Assembly (NCBI RefSeq): GCF_947500405.1
Contig: NZ_CANMRY010000001.1
Location: 248,001 to 312,000, forward strand
DNA length: 64,000 nt
Direction of reading: 5' to 3'
Origin: an uncultured Maribacter sp.
GTDB taxonomy: Bacteria > Bacteroidota > Bacteroidia > Flavobacteriales > Flavobacteriaceae
The translations under genes and the position numbers were made by a program. The notes beneath the pieces are model-generated. The model did not search any database and had not been told where the DNA came from. It saw only the letters and a list, made by a program, of their open reading frames with translations. Positions within the stretch are counted from its first letter, which is position 1. Every line of letters starts with the position of its first letter. Positions 39,401 through 47,794 of this stretch are shown one piece after another.

Positions 39401-39463
39401 GGCACTCCCAAAATAAACCATTCCCATAAGTATGGGAAGTATTGTAGTACTTTTTTTAAACAT
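36446..39463 (-). CDS. Large tetratricopeptide repeat protein
   Basis: A 1005-residue exported protein with signal peptide MFKKSTTILPILMGMVYFGSAQ. The mature protein is built of TPR and Sel1/BamD-like helical repeats from about residue 30 to the end, for example AQTVFEKVAVSTTDEEVAANSAYYAAN, YYLLGYAYYKQQDFANAIQQF and KALPYYQYVADTGTSEYSEQAL. Such solenoids act as protein scaffolds in the periplasm. It is the first gene of a set with the barrel and the OmpA-like protein, divergent from the FtsE-type ATPase. The partner is unknown. Confidence 0.85.
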   Translation of the reverse strand: MFKKSTTILPILMGMVYFGSAQETTIYTHQDKQYQDALTLYNNEQYQAAQTVFEKVAVSTTDEEVAANSAYYAANAAVRLNQLGADRLMEDFVENYPTSTKRNSAYADVAEYYFETGKYPYALKWYNKVNQGALSRKEMDKFNFNYGYALFSSKKTKEAEKYLSQVTSSPVYGSQAKYYLGYISYQQDDYEAANERFDQITDQKVLEEKLSYYQADMNFKLGKFEEAIALAKKQLPKADRREISELNKIIGESYFNLKQYQNAVPYLEEYKGKKGKWNNTDYYLLGYAYYKQQDFANAIQQFNKIIGGTNSVSQNAYYHLAECYLKLEKKQEALNAFRNASQMDFSLEIQKDAYLNYARLSYEVGNAYEPVPQVITNYLKQYPNDAHTEEMQELLVDSYITSKNFSGAMELLEKNKNYASKTTYQKVAFYRGVELFVDGNYGNASEVFSKSLASAEDASFKARASYWKAESDYLLNNFDAALAGFTAFKQSPNASLLEENKDVDYNLAYTYFKKKEYVNAVSYFDSFTKQGTTDTQKLNDAYLRLGDSYFVTRKYWPAIETYNKSLALNGLEKDYAAYQKAMSYGFVDRKAKKIDGLNSFVSTYSKSTLRDDALFELGNTYIAEGQESKGLNAYNRLVTDFRGSSLVPQALMRQGLVHYNASRNEQALDKFKTVVRDFPKTQEAIQAVATAKLVYVDLGKVNEYAAWVKDLDFVEVTDAELDNASYESADKQNLEGNKDAAIKGYVNYIKQFPNGLHSIPANFNLAQLYFGKGQKEKALPYYQYVADTGTSEYSEQALTRVCEVYIADKNYSKALPYLKRLETVANIQQNRTFAQSNLMKGYYQKKDYSNTISYAEKVLATASIDDRIKSDAQIMIARSAIKTNDASRAKEAYTKVLRIASGETAAEALYYDAYFKYQDNNYEDSNIAVQKLAKDYSSYKEWGGKGLVIMAKNFYALNDAYQATYILESVITNFSQYPDLVAEAKGELSIIKAKEAQSNSSVNPN

Positions 39464-39650
39464 AGCGTTCTCTAACTATTAACTAAAATATACAACGACA
39501 AATATTGTTCCGAAGTATAAATTAAAAGGTGGATAAGTCTTAAATTTTTACTAAAACTTAAATCAAAACTAATTAAAGAAAAAGATTTTTAAAAAAGCGT
39601 ACTAGCTAATCCTTTAGAACTTATTACTTTTATATTAACAATACTTGAAT

Positions 39651-40340
39651 ATGGAAGAGAATACAACTGTGCTAGAACTTAAAGATGTAGCAATATTTCA
39701 AAAAGATAGCTTAGTACTTAATGAGGTTAGTTTACATGTACAAAAAGGAGAATTTGTTTACTTAATAGGAAAAACTGGTAGTGGCAAAAGTAGTTTTATG
39801 AAAACACTTTATGGCGATTTACCTCTAAAACAAGGCTCCGGGAAAATTGTAAATTTCGATTTAAAAACACTTAAAGAAAAAGACATTCCGTATTTAAGAA
39901 GAAAACTAGGTGTTGTATTCCAAGATTTTAAACTTTTACCAGATCGCAATATTAATAAAAATCTACTTTTTGTCTTAAAAGCTACAGGCTGGAAAGATGC
40001 TACTAAAATGAATAACCAAATAGAAAAGGTTTTAGACAAAGTAGGCATGAAAACCAAAGGATTTAAATTTCCTCATGAACTTTCTGGTGGCGAACAACAA
40101 CGTATTGCTATTGCTCGTGCTTTACTTAATGACCCCGAACTTATTATTGCCGATGAGCCTACTGGTAATCTTGACCCACAAACTAGTGTTGAAGTAATGA
40201 AAGTTTTACAAGAAATAAATAAAGCTGGCAGAACCATACTTATGGCAACTCATGACTATGCTTTAATACTAAAATACCCCGCTAAAACATTAAAATGTGA
40301 CGCCAATAAAGTATTTGAAGTGGTACAAAGAGCTGTTTAG
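39651..40340 (+). CDS. ftsE: FtsE-type ABC ATPase
   Basis: A 229-residue cytoplasmic ATPase. I start at the ATG at 39651 ([16 protein letters not shown]) rather than the TTG two codons earlier. Walker A is GKTGSGKSS (40-48), the signature is [15 protein letters not shown], and Walker B is [23 protein letters not shown] is typical of FtsE. FtsE works with the membrane protein FtsX in cell division and peptidoglycan hydrolase control. No ftsX is adjacent here. It is divergent from the large TPR gene. Confidence 0.88.
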   Translation: MEENTTVLELKDVAIFQKDSLVLNEVSLHVQKGEFVYLIGKTGSGKSSFMKTLYGDLPLKQGSGKIVNFDLKTLKEKDIPYLRRKLGVVFQDFKLLPDRNINKNLLFVLKATGWKDATKMNNQIEKVLDKVGMKTKGFKFPHELSGGEQQRIAIARALLNDPELIIADEPTGNLDPQTSVEVMKVLQEINKAGRTILMATHDYALILKYPAKTLKCDANKVFEVVQRAV

Positions 40341-40501
40341 ATGGTTGATGGTAAGAAGAAAAACTTTTTCAAGTAAAACCCGACATCAAAAAGGTGTTTT
40401 TTTAACAAAGAGCTAAAAGCCAAATTCACTCAATTTAAATTAGTCAAACAATCTTTTTACATTTCTTTTCGTTATTTTGGTAGTTAAACAATAAAGTATT
40501 G

Positions 40502-41251
40502 ATGGAAGTTTTAGGAATAGATATAGGTGGCTCTGGAATGAAAGGAGCTCTAGTAGATACAATAACTGGCGAAATGACTACGGAGCGTTTTAGAATACCT
40601 ACACCTCCCGACAGAAAGCCTAAAGAAATGGCAGTAATAATAAAAAAGATTGCAGAGCATTTTAAATACAAAGGACCTGTAGGTGTTGGGTTTCCTACAA
40701 TTATTAAACACGGAGTATGTAAATCTACTGGAAACTTACATAAATCTTGGTTAAATTTAAATGTACACGAACTATTTAGTGAAGTTACTAAACTTCCTGT
40801 TACGGTAATTAACGATGCAGATGCTGCTGGTTATGCTACCATGAATTATGGAACAGGAAAAGGCAAAGACGGCCTTGTAGTTATGATTACTATTGGAACA
40901 GGATTGGGAAGTGGTATGTTTTTAAACGGAGAACTAATTCCAAATTTTGAATTAGGGCAAATACCATATAAAAAATATAAAAAAATTGAACAATGGGCCG
41001 CAGGTTCTGCCAAAGACCGCGAAGACCTATCCTATAAAAAATGGGGGAAACGTTTTAATACCTTTTTAGAGTATGTTGAAATAATTACATGTCCAGACTT
41101 GATTATATTAGGTGGCGGAGTTTCTAAAGATTTTAAAAATTTTAGCAAACAAATAACTATTGATACTCCTGTTATACCTGCAGAATTAAAAAATAATGCT
41201 GGTATTATAGGTGCTGCTGCAGCTGCGCTGCACCAAGCTCCAAAAGATTAA
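40502..41251 (+). CDS. ppgK: Polyphosphate glucokinase (ROK family)
   Basis: A 249-residue sugar kinase that phosphorylates glucose with polyphosphate or ATP. I start at the ATG at 40502, since the TTG one codon earlier adds nothing. The phosphate-binding motif GIDIGGSGMKGALVD is at the N-terminus; then VGVGFPTIIKHGV and the catalytic Asp region VINDADAAGYATMNYGTGKGKDG. IGTGLGSG and LIILGGGVSKDF follow. The size and the G-K-G-K-D segment fit the polyphosphate glucokinase branch of the ROK family. Single gene. Confidence 0.85.
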   Translation: MEVLGIDIGGSGMKGALVDTITGEMTTERFRIPTPPDRKPKEMAVIIKKIAEHFKYKGPVGVGFPTIIKHGVCKSTGNLHKSWLNLNVHELFSEVTKLPVTVINDADAAGYATMNYGTGKGKDGLVVMITIGTGLGSGMFLNGELIPNFELGQIPYKKYKKIEQWAAGSAKDREDLSYKKWGKRFNTFLEYVEIITCPDLIILGGGVSKDFKNFSKQITIDTPVIPAELKNNAGIIGAAAAALHQAPKD

Positions 41252-41252
41252 A

Positions 41253-41280
41253 AAACAAAAAAAGCTTCACTTTTTTGTTT
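41253..41280. terminator. Possible AT-rich bidirectional terminator
   Basis: AAACAAAAAA (41253-41262) can pair with TTTTTTGTTT (41271-41280) around an 8-base loop, between convergent genes. The stem is almost all A-T, so it is weak. Confidence 0.4.
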
Positions 41281-41297
41281 ATTACAACTGCCTAATA

Positions 41298-42191
41298 TTA
41301 CTCTAAAACTTTTGCTCCTTCTGGTTTAGAAAAATAATTTTCTGGCACGGTTGAAGAAAAAGAAATATCGCTAATTTCAATTTTAGTGATGTATTCCCCT
41401 AAATCGCCATCTTTAGACCAGTGCGTTTTTAGCCCAGCGGGTAAATCAATACCATCTACTGTTTTCCAATCTACAATCTCCATAATCTTTTCTGGTGCAT
41501 GTCCTCCATTAGGAAAATAGCCAGGGTACGAAACTATGTATAAGATAGCACTCATTTTATGCGTGGTCTTATTAAAATATAATTTATAATAATCATCTGG
41601 AGCAGCACCAGTACCAGAAGCAAATGTTACTTTAATAACATCTTGCATTGCTCCCTTATATTCTTTGTCTTCTAAAAGTTCTAAATTAACCCCTTCGCCA
41701 TCTAATACAAATGGGTGTCCAAAAAGGTATATTGGTGTTAATGCCCAAAATTTAGTATCGTATTTAAAAGCAGTACTATCTGCTTTAATCCAAGCTTCTT
41801 TACCATCCCATCCAAAAATAGCATCTTTATCTTCCATACTATGGTGCCTGGCTTTATTATTCCAAGTATCTACCGTTTGGTATGAATCTCTTTGCTTTTT
41901 ATCTTTTTCTAAAGGCTGATAGTTAAACCTAAAAGAAATATATCCGTTATTAAACCACTTTTCTAAACCACCTTGCTTTTCCATTCCATTCCATAAAACT
42001 CTTCCCGCATCAGTAGCATTTAATCTTGCTTTCGCTTTTTCAACTCTTTTCTGAATCCAAATATCTGGAATAGAATATCCCCCTTTCTCTATAATTACTT
42101 CGTTTTCTACTTGTTTTTTAACAGCTTCTTTACAGGAAACAAATCCTAATATTAAAACTACAGTAATAATTTTAAATATATTTTTCATCAT
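41298..42191 (-). CDS. Lipoprotein, DUF6503-like
   Basis: A 297-residue lipoprotein with signal MMKNIFKIITVVLILGFVSC. Two Met codons lie in tandem at the start and either may be used. The mature part is beta-rich (GYISFRFNYQPLEKDKKQRDSY, AIFGWDGKEAWIKADS, VIKVTFASGTGAAPDDYYKLYFN, AILYIVSYPGYFPNGGHAPEKIMEIVDW), recalling the half-barrel fold of LolA/LppX-type carriers and the family I remember as DUF6503. No enzymatic motif is evident. It is expressed alone. Confidence 0.65.
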   Translation of the reverse strand: MMKNIFKIITVVLILGFVSCKEAVKKQVENEVIIEKGGYSIPDIWIQKRVEKAKARLNATDAGRVLWNGMEKQGGLEKWFNNGYISFRFNYQPLEKDKKQRDSYQTVDTWNNKARHHSMEDKDAIFGWDGKEAWIKADSTAFKYDTKFWALTPIYLFGHPFVLDGEGVNLELLEDKEYKGAMQDVIKVTFASGTGAAPDDYYKLYFNKTTHKMSAILYIVSYPGYFPNGGHAPEKIMEIVDWKTVDGIDLPAGLKTHWSKDGDLGEYITKIEISDISFSSTVPENYFSKPEGAKVLE

Positions 42192-42249
42192 TAAATATTT
42201 TGCTTAGGAAATAATAGTCGAACTCTTTCTATAACCTAACATAAAAACA

Positions 42250-42284
42250 AAAAAATCTCAAGAAATAAATTCTTGAGATTTTTT
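42250..42284 (-). terminator. Terminator of typA
   Basis: AATCTCAAGAA pairs with TTCTTGAGATT around ATAAA, with A and T runs on both sides; it lies 21 bases past the typA stop and may also work in the other direction. Confidence 0.88.
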
Positions 42285-42304
42285 ATAAATTATCTTAATT
42301 ATAA

Positions 42305-44104
42305 TTAAGCTATTTTATTACGCTTACGCTCATTTTCTGTTAAGTATATTTTACGTAATCTTAAGTAAGATGGAGTTACCTCTACATACTCATCTTTTTG
42401 TATATATTCTAAAGCTTCTTCTAAAGAAAATTTAATTGCTGGTACAATTTTAGCTTTATCATCTGCTCCTGAAGAACGTACGTTAGAAAGTTTCTTAGTT
42501 TTGGTGATATTCACCGCCATATCATCTCCTCTAGAATTTTCTCCAATAACTTGTCCTTCGTAAATGTCTTCTCCTGGATCTACGAAAAACTTACCTCTAT
42601 CTTGTAATTTATCAATAGAATAAGGAATAGCTTTACCAAGTTCCATAGAAACTAAAGAACCGTTTTGTCTTTGCGGAATATCACCCTTCATTGGTTGGTA
42701 TTCTAAGAATCTGTGCGACATAATTGCCTCACCTGCTGTAGCAGTTAATAATTGGTTACGAAGGCCTATAATACCTCTAGACGGAATTAAGAACTCGCAT
42801 ACCATACGGTCTCCTTTTGCTTCCATACTAGTCATTTCTCCTTTACGCATAGAAACAAATTCTACCGCTTTTCCAGAAACTGCTTCAGGTAAATCTATCG
42901 TAAGAGCTTCAATAGGCTCGCATTTAACACCATCAATCTCCTTAATAATTACTTGTGGTTGTCCTATTTGAAGTTCATATCCTTCTCTACGCATAGTTTC
43001 TATTAAAACCGAAAGGTGTAACACTCCACGACCAAATACTAAAAACTTATCTGCACTATCCGTTTCATTTACACGTAAAGCTAAATTTTTCTCAAGCTCT
43101 TTTTGCAATCTTTCGTTAATATGTCTAGAAGTAACAAACTTACCATCTTTACCAAAGAAAGGGCTATCGTTAATAGTAAAAAGCATACTCATGGTAGGCT
43201 CATCTATAGCAATAGTTTTTAATCCTTCTGGTGCTTCAATATCTGCTACGGTATCTCCAATTTCAAAACCTTCAATACCAGTAATAGCACAAATATCTCC
43301 TGTAGCTACTTCTTTTACTTTTAGTTTTCCTAAACCTTCAAAAACAAAAAGTTCTTTTATTTTAGATTTTACAATGCTACCATCTCTCTTTACTAAAGAA
43401 ACTTGTTGTCCTTCTACCAAAGTTCCTCTTTGTAATCTTCCAATTGCAATACGACCTGTAAAAGATGAGAAATCTAAAGAGGTTATTAACATTTGCGTGT
43501 TTCCTTCTTTTGGCTCAAAAGATGGCACATGTTCTATAACCATATCTAACAATGGTTCTATATTTTCTGTTTCTTTTTTCCAATCTTCACTCATCCAGTT
43601 GTTTTTAGCTGAACCGTAAACTGTTGGAAAATCTAGCTGCCATTCTTCAGCACCTAACTCAAACATTAAATCAAAAACTTTTTCATGTACTTCTTCCGGA
43701 GTACAGTTTTCTTTATCTACTTTGTTTACAACCACACAAGGTTTTAAACCTAAATCAATCGCTTTTTGTAATACAAAACGTGTTTGTGGCATTGGGCCTT
43801 CAAAGGCATCTACCAACAACAAAACACCATCTGCCATATTTAATACACGTTCTACTTCTCCACCAAAATCGGCGTGACCTGGAGTATCAATAATGTTAAT
43901 CTTTGTCCCTTTATAAACAACAGAAACGTTTTTAGAGGTAATAGTAATACCACGTTCACGTTCCAAATCGTTATTATCCAAAATTAAATCTCCTGTATTC
44001 TGGTTCTCGCGAAACAGTTGACAGTGATACATAATCTTATCTACCAAGGTTGTTTTACCGTGATCTACGTGCGCAATAATGGCAATATTCTTTGTTGTTG
44101 ACAT
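42305..44104 (-). CDS. typA: Translational GTPase TypA/BipA
   Basis: A 599-residue ribosome-associated GTPase involved in 50S assembly and stress adaptation. G1 is AHVDHGKT (11-18), the switch region has RERGITI, G3 is DTPGHADFGGEVERV and G4 is NKVD. Elongation-factor-like domains and the TypA-specific C-terminus (RSSGADDKAKIVPAIKFSLEEALEYI) are present. The length is normal. Single gene with exact TAnnTTTG promoter element upstream and terminator downstream. Confidence 0.97.
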   Translation of the reverse strand: MSTTKNIAIIAHVDHGKTTLVDKIMYHCQLFRENQNTGDLILDNNDLERERGITITSKNVSVVYKGTKINIIDTPGHADFGGEVERVLNMADGVLLLVDAFEGPMPQTRFVLQKAIDLGLKPCVVVNKVDKENCTPEEVHEKVFDLMFELGAEEWQLDFPTVYGSAKNNWMSEDWKKETENIEPLLDMVIEHVPSFEPKEGNTQMLITSLDFSSFTGRIAIGRLQRGTLVEGQQVSLVKRDGSIVKSKIKELFVFEGLGKLKVKEVATGDICAITGIEGFEIGDTVADIEAPEGLKTIAIDEPTMSMLFTINDSPFFGKDGKFVTSRHINERLQKELEKNLALRVNETDSADKFLVFGRGVLHLSVLIETMRREGYELQIGQPQVIIKEIDGVKCEPIEALTIDLPEAVSGKAVEFVSMRKGEMTSMEAKGDRMVCEFLIPSRGIIGLRNQLLTATAGEAIMSHRFLEYQPMKGDIPQRQNGSLVSMELGKAIPYSIDKLQDRGKFFVDPGEDIYEGQVIGENSRGDDMAVNITKTKKLSNVRSSGADDKAKIVPAIKFSLEEALEYIQKDEYVEVTPSYLRLRKIYLTENERKRNKIA

Positions 44105-44148
44105 AAATAATTTATTTAATAGCAGTCTTAATAGCTATTTTAAGCGTG

Positions 44149-44156
44149 CAAAGATA
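44149..44156 (-). promoter_or_regulatory. -7 element of the typA promoter
   Basis: Reads TATCTTTG followed by C on the minus strand, an exact consensus match, 45 bases upstream of the typA start. Confidence 0.7.
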
Positions 44157-44218
44157 CTTTTATTTTTTTGATGCTAGCTAATAGTTGTGTTAATTTTACA
44201 TGACTGAATATCAGCAAA

Positions 44219-44764
44219 TTACTTCTTCTTCTTTCGAATCACCCATCCAAAGGTTGTATGCAGAATAACTCCAACCCCTTTTTCGTGGTTATTAAAGCTA
44301 TAACCAACCCCTCCTTCTATTTTAAAATTAAATCCTTTTTTATAAGTACGTTGAAAACCATATATAGGTGCAATTACACCCGTAATATTATAATTCTTCT
44401 GTAAATCTCCCAATATTGGATTTCCACTTTGTAACCAAATACTACCTGAAACGTAATTACCTGTATTACCTGAAATATTTTTGTTCTTTCTTAATCTTCT
44501 TTCCATGTTATAGTAATAACGGTATTGTCCCACAAAAGCAGGATAAACTCCATATAATGTTTCGCAACCTGTACAACCCTTAGCTTCAAAACCTATAGTA
44601 AACTCTGTTGCTAAAGTTGTATTTTTAGATAACCCTTTTTCATAAATAAAGCCTGGTGTAAAAATATTTATAGCAAACTGATGGTCTTCTACATTTTTAA
44701 AAGATTGTGCTTTTGAAAGGAATGAAAACGCTAATAAACAAATTAAAAAACTGATTTTTTCCAT
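44219..44764 (-). CDS. Small outer-membrane beta-barrel-like protein
   Basis: A 181-residue protein with signal peptide MEKISFLICLLAFSFLSKAQ. The mature part shows alternating strands (FAINIFTPGFIYEKGLSKNTTLATEFTIGF, VGQYRYYYNMERRLRKN, NFKIEGGVGYSFNNHE) and a pair of cysteines in AKGCTGCETLYG. It ends in a Lys-rich tail rather than an aromatic residue. I do not recognise a named family. It is divergent from kdsA. Confidence 0.65.
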   Translation of the reverse strand: MEKISFLICLLAFSFLSKAQSFKNVEDHQFAINIFTPGFIYEKGLSKNTTLATEFTIGFEAKGCTGCETLYGVYPAFVGQYRYYYNMERRLRKNKNISGNTGNYVSGSIWLQSGNPILGDLQKNYNITGVIAPIYGFQRTYKKGFNFKIEGGVGYSFNNHEKGVGVILHTTFGWVIRKKKK

Positions 44765-44821
44765 AAGAATATTCTGATAATTATTTAAGTTTCCTATTTA
44801 TCAAATACCAAGCCAAAATTG

Positions 44822-44829
44822 TATCTTTG
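44822..44829 (+). promoter_or_regulatory. -7 element of the kdsA promoter
   Basis: TATCTTTG followed by C, exact consensus. It ends 19 bases before the ATG at 44849, which argues against the earlier in-frame TTG at 44819 as the start because that lies upstream of the expected transcription start. Confidence 0.75.
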
Positions 44830-44848
44830 CAAACTTAATTGTAAGAAA

Positions 44849-45667
44849 ATGAAACTAAACTTAATACCTCAAATAAAACATACAGATAACAATAATTTTT
44901 TTTTACTTTCTGGCCCCTGTGCTATTGAAGGAGAGGATATGGCTTTAAGAATTGCCGAAAAAATAGTTTCTGTTACTGATGCTCTCAAAATTCCATATGT
45001 GTTCAAAGGAAGTTTTAAAAAAGCGAACCGTAGTAGAGTAGATTCTTTTACAGGTATTGGGGATGAAAAGGCATTGAAAATTTTACGCAAAGTATCTGAA
45101 ACTTTTCATGTTCCTACAGTTACCGACGTACACACTAATGAAGATGCTGCAAGAGCTGCCCAATATGTAGATGTACTTCAAATTCCTGCTTTTTTAGTTA
45201 GGCAAACCGATTTAGTAGTTGCAGCTGCAAAAACTGGTAAAGTTGTAAACCTTAAAAAAGGACAATTTATGAGTCCGGAAAGCATGCAACATGCGGTGAC
45301 CAAAGTAACCGATTCTAATAACCAACAAGTTATGGTTACGGATCGCGGGACTATGTTTGGCTACCAAGATATGGTTGTAGATTTTAGAGGCATACCAACC
45401 ATGAAACAATTTGCCCCAGTAGTATTAGACGTAACCCATTCTTTACAACAACCCAACCAATCTTCTGGAGTAACTGGTGGAAGACCAGATATGATTGAAA
45501 CTATTGCCCGTGCAGGTATTGTTACTGGAGTAGATGGAATTTTTATGGAAACCCATTTTGACCCTGCTAATGCTAAAAGCGATGGTGCCAACATGTTACA
45601 TTTAGACCATTTAGAAGGCCTTTTAACTAATTTGGTTGCTATTAGGAAAACTGTGAATTTATTGTAA
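44849..45667 (+). CDS. kdsA: 3-deoxy-8-phosphooctulonate synthase (KDO-8-P synthase)
   Basis: A 272-residue enzyme that joins phosphoenolpyruvate and arabinose 5-phosphate to make KDO 8-phosphate for lipopolysaccharide. The start is ATG at 44849. SGPCAIEGEDMALRIAEKI has a Cys (Cys24) at the place where metal-dependent enzymes such as that of Aquifex carry a metal ligand; E. coli has Asn there. Other conserved segments are FKGSFKKANRSR, TDVHTNEDA, LQIPAFLVRQTDL, NLKKGQFMSPE and VTHSLQQPNQSSGVTGG. It is expressed from its own promoter. Confidence 0.95.
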   Translation: MKLNLIPQIKHTDNNNFFLLSGPCAIEGEDMALRIAEKIVSVTDALKIPYVFKGSFKKANRSRVDSFTGIGDEKALKILRKVSETFHVPTVTDVHTNEDAARAAQYVDVLQIPAFLVRQTDLVVAAAKTGKVVNLKKGQFMSPESMQHAVTKVTDSNNQQVMVTDRGTMFGYQDMVVDFRGIPTMKQFAPVVLDVTHSLQQPNQSSGVTGGRPDMIETIARAGIVTGVDGIFMETHFDPANAKSDGANMLHLDHLEGLLTNLVAIRKTVNLL

Positions 45668-45688
45668 GAGTTTATTTAAATTAACTAT

Positions 45689-47681
45689 TTGATTCAAATA
45701 CTTTTAACATGCTTAAAAAAAATTTTAATACTTTTCTTTACTTTTCCTATATCTATTTTTTCACAAAATAAAAAACCTCATCCGTTTGGGGAACTTTTAA
45801 ACTCTGAAAAAAATCTAGTAATTTATACTAAGGATACCACTGCCAGTGCCGTAGTACTATATGAACGAGGAGATAACTATTTTAAAGTTATTAAAAACCG
45901 AGTAAGATTAGTAAAAGATTTTCATATAAAAATTAAAATACTCTCCAAAAAAGGGTTTGATGCAGGAACAATTTCAATTCCTTTTTATCACAACGAAACT
46001 TCTACAGAACATATAAAAAACTTAAAAGCTATTACCCACAATGGAACTACAAAAACGTTTCTTCAACCAAATCATATATATACAAAAGATTTATCTGAAA
46101 GGTGGAAAGAAAAAACCTTTACCTTCCCTAATATTAAGAAAGGTAGTATTCTAGAATATCAATACCAGCAAGTATCCCCATATTTTTTTAATTTAAACGG
46201 TTGGGAGTTTCAATCGAGTATTCCTAAAATGCACAGTGAATTTAATGCCAAGATACCTGGTAACTATATTTACAATATAATACTAAAAGGGAATCATAAG
46301 CTAGATGTTAATGATGTAACTATTGAAAAAAATTGCTTTTATATAGAAGGGTTTCCTGAACCTGCAGAATGCGAAGTTTTAAAATATGTAATGAAAGATA
46401 TTCCTGCATTTAATGAAGAAGAGGAATATATGTTGGCGGCATCTAATTATAAATCAAAAATAGAATTTGAATTATCAGAACATCATGATTTCAATGGAAC
46501 TTCTAATAAATACACCAAGTCTTGGAAAGATGTAGACAAAGAATTTAGAACTGATAAAGACATTGGAAAACAATTAACAAAAAAAAAAATTCTTTGAAAA
46601 AAATGTTCCAATAGGTTTATTAACCCCTGAAAAAGACACTCTCAAAAGAGCTAAAAAAATATATAATTTTATACAAAATCATTTTACTTGGAATGGTAAA
46701 TATTCTTCCTTCGGAAGAGCTCGCGTTAAAGAAGCATTTAATGCAAAAAAAGGAAATGCATGGGAAATAAACATGTCACTCATTAACCTGCTAAATACTG
46801 CTGGAATACCAACTAAAATGATGCTTATTTCCACTAGACAGAATGGTCTTCCCAAAACTTCGCATCCGGTTATGATTGATTTTAATTATATTCTCGCTAA
46901 AACAAATATTAATGGTGAAACCTATTTATTAGATGCTACCGACAATTATATACCTTTTGGCTCTTTACCTTTCAGAACACTAAACCATTATGGTCGAGTT
47001 ATGGATTTTAAGAACGATAGTTCTTGGGAAAAAATTATACCTAAACATGGAAGTAGAGAAGCCGTTATAGGTGAAATAAAATTTGACCCTACCACTAAAA
47101 AAACAAATGGGACTTTAAGCATTGTTAATAGCGGATATAGAGGAATTAGTAAACATCAAGAAAAGAATGAAATAAACGAGGAAGAATACATTAACAAACT
47201 AGAAGAAAGTATTTCTGAAGGTTTTGTAATTACTGATTATCTTTTTGATGAAGAAAAAAACACTCCTTTAAAAACACAAGAATTAATTACGTTTGAACTG
47301 GAGGATAGTTTTAAAGAAAAGATGGTTTATTTAAATCCTTTTCTTGTGAAGTTCTTCAAAAAAAATCCTTTTTTAAGTGAGAACAGAAACTTTCCAGTAG
47401 ATTTTGGATATAAAAGGAGATACACCTACATAATAAATATAGAAATACCAATAGGTTACATCGTACATGAATTACCTAATAATAAAAATATAAAATTCGG
47501 AGATAATTATGGTCTTCTCCGTTTTTCAGCGCAGCAGAATTCGAATAATATTGCTTTGTCCTTTGATTTATCATTAAATGAAACTCATTTAGAGGCTGAA
47601 AATTACTCCGCGCTCAAAGAATTGTTTAAATATGTAACTAGCATTCAAAACAACAGCCTTTTAGTGCTAAAAAAAGAATAA
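45689..47681 (+). pseudogene. DUF3857/transglutaminase-like secreted protein, frame disrupted at poly-A
   Basis: Two open frames (45689-46597 and 46773-47681) are parts of one protein of about 660 residues. The first carries a signal peptide (LKKILILFFTFPISIFSQ) and the DUF3857 part (RVRLVKDFHIKIKILSKKGFD, FPNIKKGSILEYQYQ). Its frame stops at 46597, just after an 11-A run at 46579-46589. Skipping one base there continues directly into FFEKNVPIGLLTPEKDTLK and the transglutaminase-like domain (AKKIYNFIQNHFTWNGKYS), which runs to 47681. The usual catalytic Cys position reads GNAWEIN, so the domain is probably not catalytic. At the 5' end, ATG at 45709 would also join the signal peptide frame if one A of an 8-A run (45715-45722) were absent; the alternative start is TTG at 45689. 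Sequencing error, slippage rescue or true inactivation are all possible. Confidence 0.8.
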
Positions 47682-47794
47682 GCCACAAACAAGTATCTGT
47701 TTTATTAACCAAAACTAGATTAAACAAGTTTTTTCCTACAACAAAATTATTTAAAAATCGTTAATAGAAAAGCCCAAATAGTAATTCAATAAAA

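Noticed and set aside
39645..39650. TTG start of the FtsE-like gene
   Set aside because: An ATG two codons later gives the normal N-terminus; the same reasoning moves ppgK from 40499 to 40502.
40341..40410. Possible terminator after ftsE (AAAACC...GGTGTTTT)
   Set aside because: Only five to six weak base pairs with a mismatch; not convincing.
44819..44848. TTG start for kdsA giving 10 more residues
   Set aside because: This stretch contains the TATCTTTG promoter element, and the homologous protein begins at the ATG at 44849.
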